DNA of 26,731 nt from JAOAFX01 sp049700315 (GTDB lineage: Bacteria > Hydrothermota > Tepidihabitantia > SM23-42 > JAOAFX01): NCBI GenBank assembly GCA_049700315.1, contig JBNAVN010000034.1, forward strand, positions 1-26,731, written 5' to 3'. The notes beneath the pieces were generated by a model, which ran no database searches, was not told the origin of the DNA, and saw nothing but the letters and a program-made list of their open reading frames with translations. Within the stretch, counting starts at the first letter, position 1; each line of letters starts with the position of its first letter. Below, piece after piece: positions 7,974 to 15,502 of the stretch. The position numbers and the translations under genes were made by a program.

Positions 7974-8001
7974 TTGACACCGATAAAAGATTTGTTATAA
8001 T
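7974..8001 (+). promoter_or_regulatory. Consensus promoter of obg, leaderless configuration
   Basis: TTGACA (7974-7979), 16-base spacer, TATAAT (7996-8001): both boxes are perfect sigma-70-type consensus. The GTG start of obg begins 5 bases after the -10 box and no Shine-Dalgarno fits between, so the transcript should start at or beside the start codon. Confidence 0.8.
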
Positions 8002-8006
8002 CGTCT

Positions 8007-8969
8007 GTGAAGTTCGTAGACGAAGCTACAATATATATAGAGGCAGGTCCGGGTGGAAATGGTTGTGCATCATTCCGAAGAGAAAAATTCGTGCCCAAAG
8101 GCGGACCGGATGGTGGGGATGGTGGTGATGGCGGCTCGGTCTATCTTATTGGTGAAAAGAATTTACAAACTCTGTATGACCTGCAAATTAGACCACATTA
8201 TAAGGCTGAACCGGGTATGCATGGCAAAGGTAAGGGTATGAATGGAAGGTCAGGCGCGGATAAATACATTTATGTTCCCCTGGGTATTGAGGCTTATAAG
8301 GATGGTAAATTCATTGGTGAAATACTCCAGCACAAGCAGACCCTGCTGGTTGCCAAGGGTGGAAAGGGTGGTAGAGGAAATCGGCATTTTGTCACATCAA
8401 CAAACCAGACACCAAGATTTGCTGAACAGGGTCAATCCGGTGAGAAGTGCAAATTGAAAATTATTTTGAAACTGATCTCCCATATTGGCATAGTTGGGTT
8501 TCCCAATGCGGGAAAGTCAACGCTCTTGCGAGCGATAACCAATGCCCATCCCGAGATTGCAGATTATCCTTTTACAACCCTGACACCCAATTTAGGTGTG
8601 ATCAAGGAAAATTATCATCATATTATCATTGCTGATATGCCCGGGATCATTGAAGGGGCTCATTCAGGTCGGGGGCTAGGCTTAAGATTTCTACGGCACA
8701 TTGAACGAACCAATATGCTGATTTTGCTGATTGATATTGCTACAGATGAACCAGTAAAGCAATATTATACAATCCTTGAAGAATTCAAAAAATATAACAA
8801 AGAGTTGCTGAAGAAGCCGCGCATTGTAGTATTTAACAAAATTGACCTTCTTGAAAAAATTCCGCGTTTCTCCCTGAAAGAAAAAGTTTTTTATATCTCC
8901 GCACTAAAAAACATTGGACTTGATACATTAAAAAATAAATTAGAAAATGAAAATTTCTCTAAAGACTGA
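8007..8969 (+). CDS. obg: Ribosome-associated GTPase Obg/CgtA (GTG start)
   Basis: 320 residues. The glycine-rich Obg fold (1-158) has repeated Gly-Gly segments such as Gly-Pro-Gly-Gly-Asn-Gly and Gly-Gly-Asp-Gly-Gly. The GTPase domain shows G1 Gly164-Phe-Pro-Asn-Ala-Gly-Lys-Ser-Thr, G3 Asp210-Met-Pro-Gly, G4 Asn277-Lys-Ile-Asp and G5 Ser298-Ala-Leu. The protein stops soon after the G domain and lacks the optional C-terminal OCT domain. Obg acts in late 50S assembly and stress control. The GTG start at 8007 gives the canonical Phe-Val-Asp-Glu-Ala N-terminus and sits right behind a consensus promoter with no Shine-Dalgarno. The 3' end overlaps the HEAT-repeat gene by 23 bases. Confidence 0.96.
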   Translation: MKFVDEATIYIEAGPGGNGCASFRREKFVPKGGPDGGDGGDGGSVYLIGEKNLQTLYDLQIRPHYKAEPGMHGKGKGMNGRSGADKYIYVPLGIEAYKDGKFIGEILQHKQTLLVAKGGKGGRGNRHFVTSTNQTPRFAEQGQSGEKCKLKIILKLISHIGIVGFPNAGKSTLLRAITNAHPEIADYPFTTLTPNLGVIKENYHHIIIADMPGIIEGAHSGRGLGLRFLRHIERTNMLILLIDIATDEPVKQYYTILEEFKKYNKELLKKPRIVVFNKIDLLEKIPRFSLKEKVFYISALKNIGLDTLKNKLENENFSKD

Positions 8970-9474
8970 TAAAGAGACTTTGCTTAAGATTCTAAAAGAA
9001 GGTGATATTAATAAGAAATTGAAAATCTTAAACAAATTGGGTGATCTGTCTGAATCAGATAGAATAAAGATTCTCCTGAAAATCCTTGAAGACAGTTCCT
9101 GGTATCTGCGTGAACAGGCTACCAAGGAACTTGTGCAGGTCGGTAGTAAACTCGTGCCAAGATTGAAGAAATTGTGTAGTAAAGGATTTTGGTATACCCG
9201 TGCTGCTGCTTGCAGGACCCTTGGCGAGATTGGTGATCTTGATGCAGTCGGTGTGATTATCACACTGCTATTGAACGATACCAATCCCACGGTGATTAAG
9301 GAAGCAAAAGAAGCAATGAAGAAAATCGCAGAAAAAAATGGTGAAAAATTCCTGGCCGCAATTGAAGAAATGAAAAATACGAAGAAACTGGGGAATGATG
9401 CCTGTTCAGCCCTTATTGGTTGTGTGCCTGAAATGAAACAGGCATTGAAAGAAATCTTTGAGACACCAAAATAA
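8947..9474 (+). CDS. HEAT-repeat protein of unknown function
   Basis: 175 residues, entirely alpha-helical by pattern. Two clear HEAT-like repeats lie around residues 51-77 (Trp-Tyr-Leu-Arg-Glu-Gln-Ala-Thr) and 81-128 (Trp-Tyr-Thr-Arg-Ala-Ala-Ala, then Leu-Gly-Glu-Ile-Gly-Asp). Weaker helices flank them on both sides. HEAT repeats are protein-protein scaffolds, and nothing shows an enzymatic function. The gene starts inside the last 23 bases of obg and its TAA shares a base with the dprA ATG, so it is locked into an obg-HEAT-dprA unit. The context suggests a partner for ribosome or DNA-handling proteins, but that is inference. No Shine-Dalgarno is visible. Confidence 0.8.
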   Translation: MKISLKTDKETLLKILKEGDINKKLKILNKLGDLSESDRIKILLKILEDSSWYLREQATKELVQVGSKLVPRLKKLCSKGFWYTRAAACRTLGEIGDLDAVGVIITLLLNDTNPTVIKEAKEAMKKIAEKNGEKFLAAIEEMKNTKKLGNDACSALIGCVPEMKQALKEIFETPK

Positions 9475-10568
9475 TGGATAAGTCAATTCAAGAACAGGCA
9501 AAGGATTTTGTTCTCCTTTTATCCATTGAAAAACTCACTGAAAGCCGACTTTTTACGCTATTGGAAAAATTTAGAAACCCGGGCAACATAATCAGGGCAG
9601 GTTTTACAGAATTATCTGCCCTCACAGGAAATGATATTGCCCACAGGATATGTTCATTGAAAATTAATGACGAAATCAAAAGAAAATGGGAAATATTAGA
9701 AAAATATGAAATAAAGGCAATCCCTTACTATACTGATGAATATCCTCACTGGTTAAAAAATATTGAACATTTTCCGCCAGTTATCTTTGTGCGCGGAATG
9801 GTCATCCCTGAAGATGAGGTTGCAATCGGTGTAGTTGGAACAAGGGGGGCAACCGTATATGGCAAGGCGATTGCTGAAGATTTTGCCCGGGAATTTGCGC
9901 AGGCTGGAGTCTGTGTGGTCAGTGGAATGGCTCGGGGAATTGATACCTCAGCACACTGGGGTGCTTTGAAAAACAACGGCAGAACCATTGCTGTTCTCGG
10001 ATGTGGAGTGGATATTGTTTATCCGCCGGAAAATCGCACCCTCTTGAACGAAATCCTAAAGAATGGCGCTGTAATATCAGAATTCAATATCCAGACTCCA
10101 CCCCTTGCCCAGCATTTTCCCAAACGTAATAGAATTATCGCTGGACTTTCACGGGCGATCGTTGCAATTGAAGCAAAAGAGAAATCAGGGGTAATGAATA
10201 CCGTTGAATGGGCACTAAAACAGAACAAAGAAATATACGCAATTCCAGGTAATATCTATTCTAAAACATCAATCGGCACAAATCGTTTGATAAAAGATGG
10301 CGCAACCCCGGTGACTTCTGCCAGTGAAGTTCTTGAATATCTCGGTATAAAATTCACCAAAAAGGAACGGACGATCAAGGAGGTTATTCTGAAAGATGAA
10401 GAAAAAAAGGTATGGGATGGTCTGTCTTTTGAACCTACATATCTTGATGAATTGAAGGAAAAAATTGATATGTCTACAGCTGAAATACTGAAAATCTTGC
10501 TGGACCTTGAGATAAAAGGATTCGTAAAACAATTACCAGGAATGATGTTTGTTAAAAATTTTGAATGA
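9474..10568 (+). CDS. dprA: DNA-processing protein DprA
   Basis: 364 residues. DprA protects incoming single-stranded DNA and loads RecA during natural transformation. An N-terminal helical/HhH-like region (1-70) is followed by the Rossmann-like domain: Gly-Val-Val-Gly-Thr-Arg (119-124), Ser150-Gly-Met-Ala-Arg-Gly-Ile-Asp-Thr-Ser-Ala-His, Val-Leu-Gly-Cys-Gly-Val-Asp, Phe215-Pro-Lys-Arg-Asn-Arg-Ile-Ile-Ala-Gly-Leu-Ser and Ala-Ile-Pro-Gly-Asn. A C-terminal winged helix (about 305-364) completes it. All core motifs are intact. The stop/start junction with the HEAT gene is TAATG. It is the last gene of this plus-strand block, convergent with hflX across an 86-base gap without an obvious terminator. 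Confidence 0.95.
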   Translation: MDKSIQEQAKDFVLLLSIEKLTESRLFTLLEKFRNPGNIIRAGFTELSALTGNDIAHRICSLKINDEIKRKWEILEKYEIKAIPYYTDEYPHWLKNIEHFPPVIFVRGMVIPEDEVAIGVVGTRGATVYGKAIAEDFAREFAQAGVCVVSGMARGIDTSAHWGALKNNGRTIAVLGCGVDIVYPPENRTLLNEILKNGAVISEFNIQTPPLAQHFPKRNRIIAGLSRAIVAIEAKEKSGVMNTVEWALKQNKEIYAIPGNIYSKTSIGTNRLIKDGATPVTSASEVLEYLGIKFTKKERTIKEVILKDEEKKVWDGLSFEPTYLDELKEKIDMSTAEILKILLDLEIKGFVKQLPGMMFVKNFE

Positions 10569-10649
10569 ATCTTTCAAAAACACTGCATACCCAATAGACT
10601 CTTCTGCTGCCGTTACAAAACGATCAAAGAGAAACTTTATTTTGCGCAC
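10533..10649 (-). CDS. Possible 38-residue small ORF downstream of hflX
   Basis: A minus-strand GTG at 10649, five bases after the hflX stop, opens a 38-codon frame ending in TAA at 10533, inside the dprA 3' end. The predicted peptide starts with a basic stretch, then Phe-Leu-Phe-Asp-Arg-Phe-Val-Thr-Ala-Ala-Glu-Glu-Ser-Ile-Gly-Tyr-Ala, a plausible amphipathic composition. There is no Shine-Dalgarno and no recognised family. It may be chance or a coding remnant filling the convergent gap. Confidence 0.2.
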   Translation of the reverse strand: MRKIKFLFDRFVTAAEESIGYAVFLKDSFKIFNKHHSW

Positions 10650-10654
10650 ATTTT

Positions 10655-11743
10655 TCAAAAAAAATACCTTCTCAAATATTCCTTCAATTTCTTAATACCG
10701 GTGCCTTCCCGGGCTGAAACAAATAGTGCCTCAGGATATCGCTCAGCCAGTCTGATTTTTTCTTCCTGAAAAAGCCGATCCATTTTGTTCAAAATTAGAA
10801 CTCTCGGTTTAGTATCAGCACCGATCTCTCTCAATACCACTTCCGCAGTATTCATCTTTGATTCAATGTCCATGTCTGTTGCATCAACAATATGAATTAG
10901 CAGGTCTGCTTCAAGAACTTCAGCGAGTGTTGCACGAAATGAAGCAATCAAACTATGTGGTAAGTTCTTCAAAAATCCAACTGTATCACTTATAAGAATC
11001 TTATGATTGGGTGGCAAGAAAAGAACTGAAGTATTTGAATCAAGCGTTGAGAAAAGATAATCCGCCGTGAGGAGATTTCCTCTTGTCAACACATTGACGA
11101 GTGACGATTTTCCTGCATTTGTATAACCCACCATACAAACCTTATAAAAATCATAACGTTGTTTCCTCTGGACCTGCTTTGACAACTCAATCTTTCTCAA
11201 ATCTTTTTTTAAGACAGAAATCCTCTCTTTTATGCGTCTGCGGTCTACCTCTAATTTTTTTTCACCCGGTCCCCTGGTGCCAATGCCTCCACCCAACCTT
11301 GATAATTCCAAACCTTTACCAACAAGCCTGGGTAGGCGATATTCAAGCTGTGCCATTTCCACCTGTAATTTTGCTTCCCTTGTCCTTGCGTGTTTGGCAA
11401 ATATATCAAGAATCAATGTTGTTCTATCAATGACCCTTATGCCTGTTATTTCTTCAATGTTCCTGATCTGTGCTGAAGAAAGTTCAGTATCAAAAATCAT
11501 AAGTTCAATATTGAAGTCGGCCGCAATCTTGCCAAGTTCTTCGGCCTTACCCCTGCCAAGCAACAAAGCAGGATTATATCTGTCACGCATCTGGATAAAA
11601 CTTTCTATTACTTCAGCACCAGCAGTGCGGGCAAGACTGGCAAGTTCTTCAAGTGACTGTATCAATTCCCATCTTTTTTTCTTACTATCGCCAACTGCAA
11701 CAAGTAACACCCGCTCTTGTTTATCCATAAGGGAATTATTCAT
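10655..11743 (-). CDS. hflX: Ribosome-splitting GTPase HflX
   Basis: 362 residues. The N-terminal HflX domain holds Asn-Pro-Ala-Leu-Leu-Leu-Gly-Arg-Gly-Lys (57-66) and Val-Ile-Asp-Arg-Thr, followed by the family hallmark Gly-Thr-Arg-Gly-Pro-Gly-Glu-Lys-Lys-Leu-Glu-Val-Asp-Arg-Arg (155-169). The G domain has Gly206-Tyr-Thr-Asn-Ala-Gly-Lys-Ser, Asp253-Thr-Val-Gly-Phe, Asn319-Lys-Met-Asp and a Ser-Ala-Arg-Glu loop. HflX splits stalled or hibernating 70S ribosomes. The start could be 11743 or the Met five codons later; neither has a good Shine-Dalgarno. It is the last gene of the rsmI unit, 8 bases behind the CDP-alcohol phosphatidyltransferase gene. Confidence 0.95.
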   Translation of the reverse strand: MNNSLMDKQERVLLVAVGDSKKKRWELIQSLEELASLARTAGAEVIESFIQMRDRYNPALLLGRGKAEELGKIAADFNIELMIFDTELSSAQIRNIEEITGIRVIDRTTLILDIFAKHARTREAKLQVEMAQLEYRLPRLVGKGLELSRLGGGIGTRGPGEKKLEVDRRRIKERISVLKKDLRKIELSKQVQRKQRYDFYKVCMVGYTNAGKSSLVNVLTRGNLLTADYLFSTLDSNTSVLFLPPNHKILISDTVGFLKNLPHSLIASFRATLAEVLEADLLIHIVDATDMDIESKMNTAEVVLREIGADTKPRVLILNKMDRLFQEEKIRLAERYPEALFVSAREGTGIKKLKEYLRRYFF

Positions 11744-11751
11744 ATTCTTGT

Positions 11752-12336
11752 TTAATCAAGGGACTTGGAATTCCTCAAAAGATAGAAAATACGCTGGAGT
11801 GATGTCTGCAAAGTACCAAAGGTAATGATTACCAATACATAAACCATTATTCTGTGACCCAAAAAAGACCCAACAATCAAAAACAGTAGACGAATAAATC
11901 GCTCAAATATTCCGACCTGAGGTGATATTCCTAAACCTTCTCCGCGTGCCCTTGTGTAACTCACCATCACTGAGCCAAACAGGGCAAAAACAACCCAGAA
12001 CAGTGCATAGTCAACACGGTGATAATAATAAGAAAACAAACCTAAATAAACGAGGAATTCATTTACCCGGTCAATGGTGGAATCAAGAAAACCACCGAAT
12101 TTCGTCACTCTGTTAGTCTGCCGGGCAATTTCTCCATCAAATGTATCAAAAACACTGCTGAAGAATAATACAATGCCACCAAGCCAGAATATTCCATTTT
12201 TATAGGTAATAAATGTAAAGACTCCGATGACCAGACTCAAAATGGTAATAACATTCGGTGGAATTTTCATCTTTATCAATAAACTTACGATTGGTAAAAC
12301 AAATAATTTCCTGCCCCAGAATTTTATCTTATTCAT
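11752..12336 (-). CDS. CDP-alcohol phosphatidyltransferase family membrane enzyme
   Basis: 194 residues from ATG 12336. The full CDP-alcohol phosphotransferase motif is present: Asp64-x2-Asp67-Gly-x2-Ala-Arg72-x8-Gly81-x3-Asp85-x3-Asp89. It is surrounded by about six hydrophobic segments. Such enzymes transfer a phosphatidyl group from CDP-diacylglycerol to an alcohol at the inner membrane, for example making phosphatidylglycerol- or phosphatidylinositol-type lipids. The acceptor cannot be read from this sequence. A GTG start at 12366 is open in frame, but ATG 12336 is preferred: AGGTGAG sits immediately upstream, and the overlap with rsmI shrinks from 38 to 8 bases. hflX follows after 8 bases. 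Confidence 0.9.
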   Translation of the reverse strand: MNKIKFWGRKLFVLPIVSLLIKMKIPPNVITILSLVIGVFTFITYKNGIFWLGGIVLFFSSVFDTFDGEIARQTNRVTKFGGFLDSTIDRVNEFLVYLGLFSYYYHRVDYALFWVVFALFGSVMVSYTRARGEGLGISPQVGIFERFIRLLFLIVGSFLGHRIMVYVLVIITFGTLQTSLQRIFYLLRNSKSLD

Positions 12337-12994
12337 TCTCACCTGCAAGTATAATCGTAAATTCACCCCGACTTGTTTTTAGATTTCTCAGGATCTCATC
12401 AACTGTTCCACGCAGAATTTCCTCATAGTATTTTGTCAATTCCCGGGCAACAACAATCATTCTATCACCAAAAATTCCCTTAATTTCATTCAGTGTTTTG
12501 TTAATCCTGTAAGGAGATTCAAAAATGACAACCGGCCTTTTTTCGTTTTTCAGCAGTTCCAAGATCTGGAGCCTTTGATTTTTTTTCTTGGGCAAAAATC
12601 CTTCAAATACAAAGCGGTTGACAGGTAGACCAGAAACCGCGATTGCTGCAATAACCGCTGATGGTCCAGGAACTGAAAAAACAGGAATATCTGCCGCAAT
12701 TGCCTCCTTCACCAAGACATAGCCAGGGTCAGAGATCAGTGGGGTACCAGCATTGCTTATCAAAGCAATGCTATTACCCTGTCTTAGAAACGCAATCAAA
12801 GCAGGTGTCCGTTTCTTTTCCACACGGTCATAGTATGAAACAAGTTTTTTTTTGATATTGTATTTTTCCAAAAGAATGGAGGCGTGACGTGTATCCTCAC
12901 AGGCAACCAGATCCACATTTTGCAAAATTTTTATTGCACGAACTGTAATGTCTTCAAGATTCCCAATTGGTGTAGCGACAATATAAAGGGGCAT
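12329..12994 (-). CDS. rsmI: 16S rRNA (cytidine1402-2'-O)-methyltransferase RsmI
   Basis: 221 residues of the SAM-dependent tetrapyrrole-methylase fold. Signatures are Ala-Thr-Pro-Ile-Gly-Asn-Leu-Glu-Asp (7-15), Cys-Glu-Asp-Thr-Arg (32-36), Asn-Ala-Gly-Thr-Pro-Leu-Ile-Ser-Asp-Pro-Gly (81-91), Val-Pro-Gly-Pro-Ser-Ala (108-113), Glu-Gly-Phe-Leu-Pro (131-135), Glu-Ser-Pro-Tyr-Arg (159-163) and Arg-Glu-Leu-Thr-Lys (184-188). RsmI methylates C1402 in the ribosomal P site. The protein is short and lacks the C-terminal extension of the E. coli enzyme, as in many bacteria. Its ATG shares a base with the upstream stop (TAATG), and its own 3' end overlaps the next gene, indicating a coupled operon. Confidence 0.95.
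   Translation of the reverse strand: MPLYIVATPIGNLEDITVRAIKILQNVDLVACEDTRHASILLEKYNIKKKLVSYYDRVEKKRTPALIAFLRQGNSIALISNAGTPLISDPGYVLVKEAIAADIPVFSVPGPSAVIAAIAVSGLPVNRFVFEGFLPKKKNQRLQILELLKNEKRPVVIFESPYRINKTLNEIKGIFGDRMIVVARELTKYYEEILRGTVDEILRNLKTSRGEFTIILAGENE
12338..12344 (-). promoter_or_regulatory. Shine-Dalgarno inside rsmI that selects the CDP-alcohol transferase start
   Basis: Minus-strand AGGTGAG lies just before the ATG at 12336, within the last codons of rsmI. It favours this start over the in-frame GTG at 12366. Confidence 0.6.
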
Positions 12995-13947
12995 TAAATT
13001 TTCAGTTTTGTATAATCAAAGAAGTTTAAAGACATAAGGGCAAAGCGATAGTCATTCAGGACCCTCTTTGCAATAACTTCACTTTCTTTGCCCAATAATG
13101 TTGAACAAGACTCAAATATCAAATCAAGCCAGCGGGCAATGCCGCGTGCTAATGTCTTGGGTTCAATAACAAGCTTGGCTGATATATTGAAATCTGCGTC
13201 AACTTGAAATTCGTTGATAAATGGATATTCTTTTTGGGCAGTTGATTTTGCCATTAATACAGTCTTCAAAACCATTGTATTACCAAGGGGTTTTGAATAG
13301 TTTTTTATTAATGCCGAAATAATCTTGCAAAACATTTCCACCTGAGCAGGGCTTGCTTGAACCGGAATGCCTGTTTCAATCTTGTCAAATATTGATATTG
13401 CTGCATTTGGCTTGGTTAAGAAAGTCGCAACGGCTTTTTCATCCTGAACCCTTTCAGCAGTTCCGGCCGCATAAAGACCAACAAGCTCCCCCTGTCTAAA
13501 TGCAACGAAAGACTCCTCAATACTCGCTCTGATCCAAAGAAAACCATCAAATTTTGTCGTTTTTAGTTTGTCAATTAGAATCTTCGGCTGTAACCGATTA
13601 AGATCCAGACCGGTTTTTATTGGTTGAATGGTGATTGAGGTAATAATCATATTGAGCAATATTTCATCAGTAGCATATTCTGAAAGAATTCCTGATGTTG
13701 CCTTACGTGCCTTCTCAATTACTTCACTTATTGGTATGATTGTTCTTTCTTTGACACTTAACCTTGCTGCATTAAAAGGCTCACCCTGCCTTAAGAATAT
13801 CAATTCTTCCGTATCTGGATAGATTATTGAGATATATCCGGAAATACGATGTGCCCTCTCCCTTTTTGAAGCGCTCAATACATTATCAAGATTAATGAAT
13901 TCCAGGCGCGTATTCTCAAGCACAGGTCTGCCCTTTGGCAATTTCAT
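12994..13947 (-). CDS. Unknown protein with two tandem copies of a small alpha/beta domain
   Basis: 317 residues, not recognised with confidence. Two segments resemble each other: Ser-Gly-Tyr-Ile-Ser-Ile (36-41) leading to Leu-Arg-Gln-Gly-Glu (52-56), and Asp-Gly-Phe-Leu-Trp-Ile (134-139) leading to Phe-Arg-Gln-Gly-Glu (150-154). Each is followed by a helical stretch, which suggests an internal duplication. The pattern (small strand, Gly, acidic loop, hydrophobic strand, Gln-Gly-Glu turn) recalls DUF4388/PATAN-like signalling domains, but weakly. The C-terminal 100 residues are helical and unlike the repeats. No signal peptide or membrane segment, so probably cytoplasmic. It begins a transcription unit with rsmI, the phosphatidyltransferase and hflX, from a promoter ending 6 bases upstream and without Shine-Dalgarno. 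Confidence 0.75.
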   Translation of the reverse strand: MKLPKGRPVLENTRLEFINLDNVLSASKRERAHRISGYISIIYPDTEELIFLRQGEPFNAARLSVKERTIIPISEVIEKARKATSGILSEYATDEILLNMIITSITIQPIKTGLDLNRLQPKILIDKLKTTKFDGFLWIRASIEESFVAFRQGELVGLYAAGTAERVQDEKAVATFLTKPNAAISIFDKIETGIPVQASPAQVEMFCKIISALIKNYSKPLGNTMVLKTVLMAKSTAQKEYPFINEFQVDADFNISAKLVIEPKTLARGIARWLDLIFESCSTLLGKESEVIAKRVLNDYRFALMSLNFFDYTKLKI

Positions 13948-13953
13948 AATATA

Positions 13954-13981
13954 ATATTAAACAATTTTAACCAAAAGTCAA
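13954..13981 (-). promoter_or_regulatory. Promoter of the unknown-rsmI-phosphatidyltransferase-hflX unit, leaderless configuration
   Basis: Minus-strand TTGACT (13976-13981), 16-base spacer, TAATAT (13954-13959), then 6 bases to the ATG at 13947. The promoter overlaps the stop codon of the upstream lnt gene, so this unit has an initiation point separate from the glnA block. Confidence 0.65.
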
Positions 13982-15493
13982 GAACAATGTGCTGAACAGG
14001 CTTACTATGGCAGAACTACGACCATGTGTTTTTTTCAACAGCACTTTTATTATTAATAACACAGGAATTAGAACAAGCGACATTAACCACAATATATCAC
14101 CAATCGCAACATATACGGTTTTAATCTCTAACATTGGAACCGGACAGACAATAATATGCTCTTCAAAAAGCCCGACCTCTTCAAGAATCCTACCACACTG
14201 GTCAACCATCATTGATATACCAGTATTGGCACTCCGCACAAGTGGCACACCAGTTTCAACTGTGCGCAATATTGCCATATCATTATGTTGCTGGGGTCCG
14301 GAGATCTTGCCGAACCAACCATCATTGGTGATATTGGTGAGTAATCTTGCCCCCCGTTTAACAAACTCCCTTGAAATCTCAGGAAAAATTGATTCAAAAC
14401 AAATTAGACAGGAGAATCTGATATTTTCTGTGGAGAATACAGTATACTCATTTCCGGGCGAATAATCACCTTCACCGAAGTCAATCTTTCTAAATAGCGG
14501 AACATATTTGTCAAACGGTATGTGTTCACCAAACGGGACAAGATGGAGTTTCTTATATTCCTGTGTAATACCTTTTTGTGGTTCTATAAGAACTGCACCA
14601 TTATAAATCTCATGTTTGCTTCTATCATAGAGCGGTGTGCCGGTAAAGATCGGTACATCCAACCGATTTGCCAGTTCAAAAACTGCATTTTGATAAAAAC
14701 CAGGGGTTCTTATAAATATCGGTGTCGCAGTTTCGGGCCAGACAATAAGATCAAGTTTTTCATGCGGACTTTTTTCCTGACACATTTCAGAGAGCCTTAA
14801 AAGACGCTGAAAAGTCTCATCTCTCATCGCGGCACTAAATTTCAGATTTGGGTCAATATTGGGCTGGACAATGCCAACCATTATATGTTCTGCAGGCTGG
14901 GGAATATTATGTATTCTGAAATATCCATACAAAATTGGTGCGAGAAAAAATACAATGGACATAACGAAATATTTGAAACTTCTACTCCTTATAGCATAAA
15001 ACAGTGAAACATTGATCAACACCAACCAAAAAGAAATGCCATATACTCCATAGATTGAAGCCTGTTGAATTATTAGGGGATACCTTGCCTGAGAATACCC
15101 AAGCGAAAGCCAGGGAAAGCCAAGTTCACCAAGCCCTTTTAGATATTCAAGACCAGCCACAACAAACGGCAGAAACCATAGACCCAAAAAACGCGCCAGC
15201 AAAAAACCAATAGCAAAATAAAGCCCAATATACAAAAACATCAACACCATTCCAAAGAGCATTAAAATTTTTATATTTGTTTCAATCTGTAAAAATACAA
15301 TCCAGAAAAGTGATAGAAGAGAAAAAAGAAAGCCCAAAAAAATTCCTATCAAAAAAGTCTTTGATAATTTCGCCTTACTTGCTACAAATAGAACCGGGAT
15401 TAAACCAAACCAGGCAAGGAAATGAAGTCCAAGGGGATGAAAAGAAAGAGACAAAAGTATCGCAGAAGACAAAATTAGAAGAAAAGTTTTCAT
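13967..15493 (-). CDS. lnt: Apolipoprotein N-acyltransferase
   Basis: 508 residues. About six N-terminal membrane helices (3-190), a nitrilase-fold periplasmic domain (about 205-450) and a C-terminal helix. The catalytic triad is Glu254 in Val-Trp-Pro-Glu-Thr-Ala-Thr-Pro, Lys315 in Tyr-Lys-Lys-Leu-His-Leu-Val-Pro-Phe-Gly-Glu and Cys365 in Cys-Leu-Ile-Cys-Phe-Glu-Ser. Asn-Asp-Gly-Trp-Phe-Gly (390-395) and Arg-Ser-Ala-Asn-Thr-Gly also match. Lnt adds the third acyl chain to outer-membrane-bound lipoproteins. This agrees with the two predicted lipoproteins in the window and with a Gram-negative envelope. It follows the Gfo/Idh/MocA-like gene by 9 bases, with no clear Shine-Dalgarno, suggesting co-transcription. 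Confidence 0.95.
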   Translation of the reverse strand: MKTFLLILSSAILLSLSFHPLGLHFLAWFGLIPVLFVASKAKLSKTFLIGIFLGFLFSLLSLFWIVFLQIETNIKILMLFGMVLMFLYIGLYFAIGFLLARFLGLWFLPFVVAGLEYLKGLGELGFPWLSLGYSQARYPLIIQQASIYGVYGISFWLVLINVSLFYAIRSRSFKYFVMSIVFFLAPILYGYFRIHNIPQPAEHIMVGIVQPNIDPNLKFSAAMRDETFQRLLRLSEMCQEKSPHEKLDLIVWPETATPIFIRTPGFYQNAVFELANRLDVPIFTGTPLYDRSKHEIYNGAVLIEPQKGITQEYKKLHLVPFGEHIPFDKYVPLFRKIDFGEGDYSPGNEYTVFSTENIRFSCLICFESIFPEISREFVKRGARLLTNITNDGWFGKISGPQQHNDMAILRTVETGVPLVRSANTGISMMVDQCGRILEEVGLFEEHIIVCPVPMLEIKTVYVAIGDILWLMSLVLIPVLLIIKVLLKKTHGRSSAIVSLFSTLFLTFG

Positions 15494-15502
15494 TGGACAT
15501 TT

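Noticed and set aside
10569..10654. Bidirectional terminator between dprA and hflX
   Set aside because: I found only a 4-bp stem (AAAG/CTTT) and T runs, without a convincing hairpin.
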